DNA from: Synergistaceae bacterium
Lineage (GTDB): Bacteria; Synergistota; Synergistia; Synergistales; Synergistaceae
Length of the DNA stretch: 6,305 nt
Reading direction: 5' to 3'
NCBI GenBank assembly: GCA_031283975.1
Contig: JAITAT010000005.1
Location: 1 to 6,305, forward strand
The number at the start of each line of letters is the position of its first letter. Position 1 is the stretch's first letter. The position numbers were made by a program, and so were the translations under genes. Shown piece by piece: positions 1-5,550 of the stretch. Under the pieces are notes generated by a model. It saw only the letters and a list, made by a program, of their open reading frames with translations, had not been told where the DNA came from and made no database searches.

Positions 1-9
1 CGGCGGGGT

Positions 10-26
10 TTGGGGCAGAGTTCCAA
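10..26. repeat. Short imperfect hairpin at left edge
   Basis: TTGGGGC at 10-16 and GTTCCAA at 20-26 can pair as seven base pairs, two of them G-T wobbles, around a three-base AGA loop. There is no T-run after it on either strand, so it is not a convincing terminator. It could be a diverged copy of a dispersed intergenic repeat or the end of something cut off by the window edge. Nothing else is recognisable in positions 1-60. Confidence 0.25.
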
Positions 27-63
27 TGGTTTGCCTGTGGTAATTTGGGGTTGGCCATTACAG

Positions 64-91
64 TTGACAAGCTTGCATCTTTGAGTATCAT
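64..91 (+). promoter_or_regulatory. Sigma-70-type promoter for the ptsP-TRAP unit
   Basis: A perfect -35 hexamer TTGACA (64-69) is followed after 16 bases by TATCAT (86-91), which matches five of six bases of the -10 consensus. Transcription would begin near position 98 and leave a leader of about 160 bases before the HPr-EI start codon. It is the best promoter-like sequence upstream of the first gene and lies in AT-rich DNA. The pentamer TTGAG occurs twice with a ten-base period (81-85 and 91-95) across the -10 box, which could be a half-site pair for a regulator. The promoter call is a sequence match only. Confidence 0.6.
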
Positions 92-106
92 TGAGCGATA
101 ATCAAC

Positions 107-117
107 GTTTTCAAAAC
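107..117. promoter_or_regulatory. Palindrome just downstream of the predicted transcription start
   Basis: GTTTTCAAAAC is a perfect 5-1-5 palindrome about 10 to 20 bases downstream of the predicted start of transcription. Its position would suit a repressor operator, but it is short and AT-rich, so chance is a real alternative. It matches no operator I can name. Confidence 0.25.
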
Positions 118-132
118 TATGCGGGCTATTAT

Positions 133-151
133 CTTTAAATGTTTCTTAAAG
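133..151. promoter_or_regulatory. Inverted repeat CTTTAA-N7-TTAAAG in the leader
   Basis: CTTTAA (133-138) and TTAAAG (146-151) are exact reverse complements separated by seven bases. The dyad could be a protein-binding site or a weak leader hairpin. A smaller dyad, AAGTG (182-186) with CACTT (192-196), follows in the same leader. None has a T-run, and no known riboswitch fold is recognisable between 98 and 245. Confidence 0.25.
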
Positions 152-246
152 TGGACACGAGATAGTTTGAGGTGTAAAAAAAAGTGAACCGCACTTGTTC
201 ATTCTTCGGAACTTATCAATTTTTTCCAATCTGATTTATTTGAAGA

Positions 247-252
247 AAGGAG
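247..252 (+). promoter_or_regulatory. Ribosome binding site of the HPr-EI gene
   Basis: AAGGAG lies seven bases before the ATG at 260, which is ideal spacing. It fixes the start of the HPr-EI gene at the first ATG of the frame. Confidence 0.85.
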
Positions 253-259
253 ACCCAAT

Positions 260-2347
260 ATGTCGGAAATCCTAAACAGCGGCCCGGACAATTCGGAATG
301 GGAGGTATCGAAAGAGATAACCATTATATCCCCTCACGGTTTTCACGCACGGCCCGCCGCAATCCTAGTGAAAACAGCGAAGAAATTCGCCTCCGATATA
401 AGACTGGTAAAAGACGACAGACGCCAAAACGCCAAAAGCCTCGTAGCGGTGATGGGTTTTGCCCTTCAGCATGGCGATACCGTAGCCCTGGAAGCGAAAG
501 GGGCGGACGCGAAAGAAGCCATCGAGGCGCTTATTCCTATAATAGCCGGAGATATGGAGGATGAAAGCGGACAATCCGCCGCTCAGCCCGCAGGCGGCGC
601 CGCGGCGCGGGATACCCCTCCATCCCCCGTAAACGCGAATACGCCGCGCTTGCCGGCCGATAAATCGGTCTTCCGCGGCATAACGGCGTCGCCCGGGATC
701 GCGGCGGGCGTCGCAAAGCGCGTCACTGACAGCGATATTCCGGTCGCTGAAAATTCCGGTCTCACCCCGGCCAATGAAAAACAGGCGCTTTTTGACGCGA
801 GAGCGCTCGCGAAACAAGACCTGAAGGAAATAGCGGACAAGACTGAAACAGCCTCCGACGCGAGTCACGCCGCAATTTTCGGAGCGCACGCCGAACTCCT
901 GGAAGATCCGGAGATGACGGAATACGCCGAAAAACTCATACTGAACGGCAAAAGCGCGGCATTCGCGTGGAAGAGTTCTTACGAGACTTACGCCAAGCGC
1001 TTCGCCGCGCTCAACAACGAACTTTTCGCGGCCAGGGCCGTCGATCTGAGGGACGTGGGCAGGAGGGTCATACGAATACTGACGGGAACGAACGAAAAAA
1101 CAGCGTACCCCGAAAATTGCATACTCATAGCCGAGGAACTGACTCCGTCCGATACCGCATCTCTCGATGAAAAAGTTCTTGGTTTCTGCACGGTAAAAGG
1201 CGGCGCCACCAGCCACATAGCGATACTCGCCCGTTCACTCGGACTTCCGGCCATAGTCGGAACGGATGAATCCATATTGGAAATAGCGGACGGCTCGCCG
1301 CTCATTCTTAACGCCGACGAGGGAGTTTTGCGGCTGAACCCCGCTCCGGCGGAAATAGACGACCTGATGAAAAAGCGGGCGTCTATGGCCGAACGCAGGG
1401 CGAACGACGTTAAAAACGCCGCTAAACCGGCCGTCACAAGAGACGGAAACCGGATAGAAGTCGCCGCCAATATCGGCGGGACGCGCGACGCCAATCAAGC
1501 GGTATCGCTCGGGTGCGACGGGGTGGGGCTGCTTCGCTCCGAGTTTCTGTTCCTCGGCAGAAATACCGCGCCGGAAGAGGACGAACTCGCCGAGGCTTAT
1601 GTCGGCATAGCCCGCGCGCTTGGCCCGGACAAACCCCTGGTAGTTCGGACCATGGATATCGGCGGGGACAAGCAAATACCTTATATAAAGCAGGATAAAG
1701 AGGACAACCCATTCCTCGGCGTAAGGGGCCTCAGATTGTCGCTCCGCGCTCTCGAACTGTTCAAGACGCAAATCCGGGCCATTTTACGCGCTTCAAAACT
1801 CTGCAAACTGCATATAATGTTTCCCATGGTCAGTACGCTGGACGAGTTTCGCGAGGCAGCCGCGCTGACGCGCGGGCTTGGGCGGGAAATGGGCGTCTCG
1901 GAAGTGAAAATCGGCCTCATGATAGAGGTTCCCTCCGCCGCCATCCTGGCGCGGCACTTTGCGGAAGAAGCCGATTTCATGTCGCTCGGAACCAACGACC
2001 TGACGCAGTATACAATGGCGGCGGACAGGGGCAACCCGAAACTCGCCGAAATAGCGGACGGCCTCAATCCGGCTGTTCTAGCCATGATAAAGAGCACGGT
2101 AGACGGCGCGCGCGGCAAAAATTGCTGGGTTGGAGTTTGCGGGGGAATAGCCGGCGATCCGGCGGCGGTTCCGGTTCTGATTGGCCTCGGAGTCGACGAG
2201 TTGAGCGTCAGCGTTCCGGCGATACCTCAAATAAAATCGCGCGTGCGCGAACTGTCGAAGGGCGAATGCGAAAAAATAGCGTCGAGCGTCCTGGAACTCT
2301 CCACAGCCGGGGAGGTGCGAAAATATCTGAAACAAACAGTTTCATAA
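260..2347 (+). CDS. ptsP: HPr-Enzyme I fusion phosphoenolpyruvate-protein phosphotransferase
   Basis: This 695-residue cytoplasmic protein should take phosphate from PEP and pass it from its Enzyme I part to its HPr part, the first two steps of the PTS relay. An HPr domain fills residues about 18-95, with the phosphorylated histidine in HGFHARPA (His29) and the HPr-kinase-type serine in NAKS (Ser60). A Pro/Ala/Gly-rich linker spans about 101-135. Enzyme I follows: FRGITASPGIAAG at 138-150, the phospho-histidine motif GGATSHIAILA (His319), then the PEP-binding barrel with GVGLLRSEFL (421-430), RTMDIGGDKQ (463-472), LMIEVPSA (553-560), SLGTNDLTQY (575-584) and the catalytic cysteine in GVCGG (Cys627). 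All key residues are present and length suits HPr plus EI. No EIIA, EIIB or EIIC gene is in the window, so its target is unknown. It could be a distant permease, dihydroxyacetone kinase or a regulator. The symbol is by analogy; ptsI-type naming is equally fair. Confidence 0.92.
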   Translation: MSEILNSGPDNSEWEVSKEITIISPHGFHARPAAILVKTAKKFASDIRLVKDDRRQNAKSLVAVMGFALQHGDTVALEAKGADAKEAIEALIPIIAGDMEDESGQSAAQPAGGAAARDTPPSPVNANTPRLPADKSVFRGITASPGIAAGVAKRVTDSDIPVAENSGLTPANEKQALFDARALAKQDLKEIADKTETASDASHAAIFGAHAELLEDPEMTEYAEKLILNGKSAAFAWKSSYETYAKRFAALNNELFAARAVDLRDVGRRVIRILTGTNEKTAYPENCILIAEELTPSDTASLDEKVLGFCTVKGGATSHIAILARSLGLPAIVGTDESILEIADGSPLILNADEGVLRLNPAPAEIDDLMKKRASMAERRANDVKNAAKPAVTRDGNRIEVAANIGGTRDANQAVSLGCDGVGLLRSEFLFLGRNTAPEEDELAEAYVGIARALGPDKPLVVRTMDIGGDKQIPYIKQDKEDNPFLGVRGLRLSLRALELFKTQIRAILRASKLCKLHIMFPMVSTLDEFREAAALTRGLGREMGVSEVKIGLMIEVPSAAILARHFAEEADFMSLGTNDLTQYTMAADRGNPKLAEIADGLNPAVLAMIKSTVDGARGKNCWVGVCGGIAGDPAAVPVLIGLGVDELSVSVPAIPQIKSRVRELSKGECEKIASSVLELSTAGEVRKYLKQTVS

Positions 2348-2368
2348 ATCTTTACAACATGGATTTCT

Positions 2369-4423
2369 ATGGAAGGAATGGTGGAATTGTCCGAAATTGA
2401 CGAAAAAACCTCCGGCGCGGTCGTGGCCGAAACGGAACCGGGCGGCATAGATTTCGACGAACTTATGAGGAAATACGATACGGAGGCGAGGTTCCGCGCG
2501 CCGCGGGGCTGGCAGTTGATATTGATAACCGTCCTAACCGTCGCCATGTCGGCTTTTCACTTCTATACAGCGGGATTCGGGCTCTTGGCGGGACAGAAAC
2601 AGGGCGCGGTGCATATAGCGTTCGCTATGGCACTGGTCTTTTTGCTCTATCCTATCAAATCCGGCATGGCGAAAAACACCAAAATACCGATCTACGACTT
2701 CATACTCGCCGGATTGTCTATCGTTCCATTGGTATATCTCGTCACGCAGATAGACGTGATAGCCATGACCCGTTCGGGGCTTCCGACCACGATGGATATC
2801 GCCATGGGTTTCCTGATGGTAGTCATGCTGCTGGAGGCCACAAGGCGCATATCGAATCCGGTTTTGCCCATTCTGGCGCTCATAGCGCTTCTTTACTGCT
2901 ATTTCGGGAACTCTCTGCCCGAGGTGATATACCACAAAGGATTTACCATAAGACGCATAGTAAATCACATGTATCTCGGCACCGAGGGTATATTCGGCAC
3001 TCCGCTCGAGGTGTCGTCCACATTCGTGTTCATGTTCATTCTATTCGGCTCGGTATTGGAAAAGACCGGCATGGGCAGATTCATCATAGACCTGTCTTTA
3101 GCTCTCGCGGGATGGTCCACGGGAGGACCCGCCAAAGTGGCCGTCGTCGCGAGCGGGCTCATGGGAACGATATCCGGTTCTTCCGTCGCTAACGTCTGCA
3201 CCACCGGCATGTTCACCATCCCTCTGATGAAAAGCGTGGGTTACAGGCCCTTTTTCGCGGGCGCAGTGGAAGCCGTAGCGTCGACCGGCGGTCAGATTAT
3301 GCCGCCCGTCATGGGCGCGGGGGCTTTTATCATGGCCCAGATGCTCGGCGTCGGCTATCTGGAGGTCGCGCTTGCGGCGGTGGTTCCGGCTCTGCTCTAC
3401 TACTTCGCCGTAATAGTGCAGGTGCATTTCGAGGCCAACAGGCTGGGACTCAAAGGACTGTCTCGAAACCAACTGCCCGCCTTGGGCAAGCTGCTCTCCG
3501 AAAAGGGATTCCTGCTCATCCCGCTTGTGGCCATAATATATCTTCTCATCGCGGGGTACACGCCGCTTATGGCCGCGTTCGGAGGCATAATGGTGAGCCT
3601 GGGACTCTCATGGGCTTATTTCGCGATTATGTGGGTTCTGGCGGAGTGGAAACATTCTCCGCGTTTCATACGCCTGAAAGAAGCCGCCGGAGAATCGCTC
3701 CTGACGCCCCGCCGAATAATGGAGGCGTTCGAGGCCGGCGCCAGAAGTTCGCTGTCGGTAGCCTGCGCATGCGCCTGCGTCGGAATAGTGGTTGGCACCG
3801 GCACGCTTACCGGCCTTGCCTTGCGCATAGCGGGGGGCATCGTCGCGCTCGCCGGAGGCAAACTGATATTGACGCTGTTCTTTACGATGTGCGCTTCGAT
3901 ACTGCTCGGAACAGGGCTCCCCACAACGGCGAACTTCATCGTCACCAGCACGATGGCGGCCCCGGCGCTCTTTGAACTCGGCGTTCCGAAAATCGCGGCC
4001 TATATGTTCGTCTTTTATTTCGGAATAGCCGCCGATCTCACCCCTCCGGTGGCGCTGGCCGCTTACGCGGGAGCCGGCATTGCCGGAGACGACCCTATGA
4101 AAACGGGAGGCACGGCTTTCAAACTGGCTCTCGCCGGCTTTCTGGTGCCTTACATTTACGTTTACAACCCCATCCTGCTGTTCGTGGATGCGTCTCCTCT
4201 TCCGATGATCCAGGCCGTCATAACGGCGCTGATAGGCGTATTCCTGCTCTCCATGAGTACGATAGGGCATTTCAAGGCGCATCTTTCCTGGCCTCTCCGC
4301 ATAGTCGCGCTGATCGGAGCGGTTGGCCTGCTCCATCCGGGCACTGAGACCGATTTAGTGGGGATCGCGATTCTGGCGGCCATTTACATAGTTCAGCACA
4401 TAAAAAAGCAAAAAGCGATTTGA
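2369..4423 (+). CDS. TRAP transporter fused permease (DctQ-DctM type, TAXI-associated)
   Basis: This 684-residue polytopic inner-membrane protein joins the small and large TRAP permease subunits and would import a substrate delivered by a periplasmic binding protein, driven by a sodium or proton gradient. A charged N-terminus of about 47 residues precedes the first membrane segment (about 48-68). Several segments to about residue 180 form the DctQ-like part. The DctM-like part carries hallmark re-entrant motifs: MGTISGSSVANVCTTG (265-280), GGQIMPPVMGAGAFIMA (307-323), GTGLPTTANFIVTS (514-527) and DLTPPVALAAYAGAGIAG (556-573). More hydrophobic segments follow to a short KKQK tail. Length suits the fused TRAP family. 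It lies close behind HPr-EI and ahead of a TAXI binding-protein gene, its expected partner. The coordinates give the outermost ATG. The Shine-Dalgarno spacing favours TTG 2387, which removes six residues and changes nothing functional. The substrate cannot be read from sequence. Confidence 0.9.
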   Translation: MEGMVELSEIDEKTSGAVVAETEPGGIDFDELMRKYDTEARFRAPRGWQLILITVLTVAMSAFHFYTAGFGLLAGQKQGAVHIAFAMALVFLLYPIKSGMAKNTKIPIYDFILAGLSIVPLVYLVTQIDVIAMTRSGLPTTMDIAMGFLMVVMLLEATRRISNPVLPILALIALLYCYFGNSLPEVIYHKGFTIRRIVNHMYLGTEGIFGTPLEVSSTFVFMFILFGSVLEKTGMGRFIIDLSLALAGWSTGGPAKVAVVASGLMGTISGSSVANVCTTGMFTIPLMKSVGYRPFFAGAVEAVASTGGQIMPPVMGAGAFIMAQMLGVGYLEVALAAVVPALLYYFAVIVQVHFEANRLGLKGLSRNQLPALGKLLSEKGFLLIPLVAIIYLLIAGYTPLMAAFGGIMVSLGLSWAYFAIMWVLAEWKHSPRFIRLKEAAGESLLTPRRIMEAFEAGARSSLSVACACACVGIVVGTGTLTGLALRIAGGIVALAGGKLILTLFFTMCASILLGTGLPTTANFIVTSTMAAPALFELGVPKIAAYMFVFYFGIAADLTPPVALAAYAGAGIAGDDPMKTGGTAFKLALAGFLVPYIYVYNPILLFVDASPLPMIQAVITALIGVFLLSMSTIGHFKAHLSWPLRIVALIGAVGLLHPGTETDLVGIAILAAIYIVQHIKKQKAI
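2371..2377 (+). promoter_or_regulatory. Ribosome binding site that argues for a later TRAP start
   Basis: GGAAGGA is the only good Shine-Dalgarno sequence near the start of the permease gene. It ends nine bases before an in-frame TTG (2387), abuts the ATG at 2378, is three bases from a GTG (2381), and lies inside the reading frame if the ATG at 2369 is used. Spacing therefore favours TTG 2387. The ATG at 2369 has only a weak GGA (2361-2363) ahead of it. Confidence 0.5.
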
Positions 4424-4432
4424 AAGGAGGTG
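4423..4432 (+). promoter_or_regulatory. Orphan perfect Shine-Dalgarno sequence
   Basis: AAAGGAGGTG begins on the last base of the permease stop codon and is fully complementary to the typical 3' end of 16S rRNA. No ATG, TTG or usable GTG follows at normal spacing; the only GTG (4430-4432) lies within the motif itself and opens just 12 codons. The next gene has its own separate site about 70 bases on. It may be a relic of a displaced or lost gene start. The rest of the gap (to 4496) holds a five-pair hairpin, GTTTC-CGC-GAAAC (4449-4461), and nothing else recognisable. Confidence 0.5.
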
Positions 4433-4496
4433 GATTCCGGCATACGTCGTTTCCGCGAAACAGGGTAATTCGAAAGTTTTCACTTGACCGAACATG

Positions 4497-4503
4497 AAGG
4501 AGG
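4497..4503 (+). promoter_or_regulatory. Ribosome binding site of the TAXI gene
   Basis: AAGGAGG lies ten bases before the ATG at 4514 and only one base before the ATG at 4505, so it selects 4514. That start also gives a textbook signal peptide, whereas the upstream TTG (4484) would add ten residues encoded across the Shine-Dalgarno itself. Confidence 0.8.
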
Positions 4504-4513
4504 AATGAGTACC

Positions 4514-5470
4514 ATGAAAAAGAAACAATTTACCGCACTCACGCTGATCTGCATTTTTACGTTTGCCGCAACCGCCGCGTTCGCGGCCCCCGCAGCCATT
4601 TCCATAGCTACGGGCGGAACGTCGGGAACTTATTATCCGATAGGCGGAGCTATAGCCGCAGCGGTCAGTAAGAACCCGGCAATAAACGCTACCGCCGAGA
4701 CGGGCAACGCCGCCGTAGCGAACACCAACCTCGTTGCCGAGGGCGAGATAGAAGTGGCCTTCTCACAGGCCGACGTGACCGCTTGGGCTTATAATGGGGA
4801 ACTGATGTTCGAGGGCAGGCCGCTCAAAAACATAAAAACGATCGCGGCCCTTTACCCGGAGACCATACAGCTCGTCATATCGAAAGAGGCGGGAATAAAG
4901 ACGCTTGCCGACCTGAAGGGCAAAAAAATAGGTCTAGGGGCGCCTGGCTCCGGAACCTAGGGCGACGCGCGGGCCATATTCCAGGTGGCGGGAATCAAGT
5001 ACGACGACATGTCGGTCGAATTCCTAGACTTCAGCGCGGTAAGCAGCCGTTTCAAGGACAACCAGATCGACGCCGGTTTCGTAGTGGCGGGCGTCCCTAC
5101 TTCAGCGCTCATGGATCTGACCACCACGAAGAACGTAGGGCTCTTGAATTTTGATAAGGAAACCCTCGACACGATAATAAAAGCCAACCCGTTCTTTGTG
5201 CCCAACGTCATCCCGGCCGGCACCTATAAAGGCATCGACGAGGATGTGAACACGCCGAGCGTCATGGCGCTTCTCATCACCAGCGACAACGTTTCGGAGG
5301 AGATAATCTACAACTTCACGAAGACCCTTTTCGAGAATATCTCGGACGTCCAGGGCTCGCACGCCATGGCGCGCAATATCAAACTCGAAACGGCCACTGT
5401 GGGGCTCACCGCTCCATTGCACCCCGGCGCGGCGAAATACTACAAAGAAGCCGGAATAAATGTAGACTGA
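4514..5470 (+). pseudogene. TAXI-family TRAP solute-binding protein gene with internal amber codon
   Basis: Read through the TAG, the frame encodes 318 positions, the usual size for a TAXI-type periplasmic binding protein that feeds a TRAP permease. Residues 1-24 are a signal peptide: MKKK, a hydrophobic core, then AFA before a likely cut after Ala24. The family's ligand-region motif IATGGTSGTYYPIGGAIA is at 31-48, and IGLGAPGSGT is at 139-148. Codon 149 is TAG. The same frame continues with GDARAIFQVAGIKYDDM, FKDNQIDAGFV, NPFFVPNVIPAGTY and a C-terminal APLHPGAAKYYKEAGI, all typical of the family, to a TGA. No other stop or frameshift is seen. The first part alone (4514-4960) gives a 148-residue truncated protein. 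The second part lacks a signal peptide and a good ribosome site, so it would not be exported. Choices are a recent nonsense mutation, a sequence error, or amber suppression or recoding. Some characterised TAXI proteins bind glutamate; the ligand here is unknown. Confidence 0.85.
4958..4960 (+). other. In-frame TAG splitting the TAXI gene
   Basis: The codon follows Gly-Ser-Gly-Thr in the conserved GAPGSGT motif, and the next bases are GGC. Many TAXI proteins carry Glu or another residue directly after this Thr, so GAG to TAG is one possible single change; codons for Gln, Lys, Tyr, Ser, Leu and Trp are also one base away. The two complete neighbouring genes end in TAA and TGA, and this frame also ends in TGA, so TAG is not seen as a normal terminator in this window. 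Three genes are too few to infer a recoded TAG. Confidence 0.9.
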
Positions 5471-5491
5471 TTCGCCTCGCGTAGTTAAAAT
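5463..5491 (+). promoter_or_regulatory. Possible promoter for the dehydratase overlapping the TAXI stop
   Basis: TAGACT (5463-5468, four of six matches to TTGACA) and TAAAAT (5486-5491, five of six matches to TATAAT) are separated by 17 bases. Initiation would fall near 5498, inside the first arm of the terminator hairpin, giving a leader of roughly 50 bases. The -35 half is mediocre and overlaps the end of the TAXI gene. This is a candidate only, but the gene has no room for a promoter after the terminator. Confidence 0.35.
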
Positions 5492-5494
5492 ATG

Positions 5495-5532
5495 TCGCAG
5501 ACTCTCCCGAATGGGATGAGTCTGCGATTTTT
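5495..5532 (+). terminator. Rho-independent terminator after the TAXI gene
   Basis: TCGCAGACTC (5495-5504) pairs perfectly with GAGTCTGCGA (5518-5527) over ten base pairs. CCC (5506-5508) and GGG (5513-5515) extend the stem past a small internal bulge to a GAAT loop. Five T residues follow (5528-5532). Stem strength and T-run fit an intrinsic terminator for the HPr-EI/TRAP/TAXI unit. It sits six bases before the next gene's Shine-Dalgarno, so it could also act as an attenuator or a leader hairpin. Confidence 0.85.
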
Positions 5533-5537
5533 ACGAT

Positions 5538-5547
5538 GAGGTGAGGA
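5538..5547 (+). promoter_or_regulatory. Ribosome binding site of the dehydratase gene
   Basis: GAGGTGAGGA contains GAGGTGA (5538-5544), which ends six bases before the ATG at 5551 and supports that start. The site begins six bases after the terminator's T-run. Confidence 0.7.
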
Positions 5548-5550
5548 CAA

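Noticed and set aside
3..101. Open frame from the window edge to a TAA at 99-101, possibly the tail of an upstream gene
   Set aside because: It is only 32 codons, has no recognisable family sequence, would run through the strong promoter at 64-91, and an open frame of this length is common by chance.
119..187. 22-codon leader ORF starting at ATG 119
   Set aside because: There is no ribosome binding site, no regulatory codon run such as repeated Leu or Thr, and its stop is not linked to a terminator or antiterminator fold.
365..1216. Long minus-strand open frame opposite HPr-EI
   Set aside because: It is antisense to a fully conserved gene, with Arg-rich low-complexity translation and no motif. 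It is a by-product of GC-rich codon bias.
3608..4336. Long minus-strand open frame opposite the TRAP permease
   Set aside because: The translation is rich in Arg, Gly and His with no domain, and lies opposite the conserved permease motifs. It is a shadow frame.
4484..4513. TTG at 4484 as the TAXI start, and TTGACC there as a -35 box
   Set aside because: The added residues would be encoded across the Shine-Dalgarno, and ATG 4514 gives a proper signal peptide. No -10 box lies at the right distance from TTGACC.
4958..4980. Pyrrolysine insertion as the definite explanation of the TAG
   Set aside because: No pyl gene is in the window and TAXI proteins are not a known pyrrolysine family, so it is kept only as one option to test.
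4985..5470. Second half of the TAXI gene as an independent gene starting at GTG 4985
   Set aside because: It is in the same frame as the first half, lacks a signal peptide and a convincing ribosome site, and begins in the middle of the binding-protein fold.
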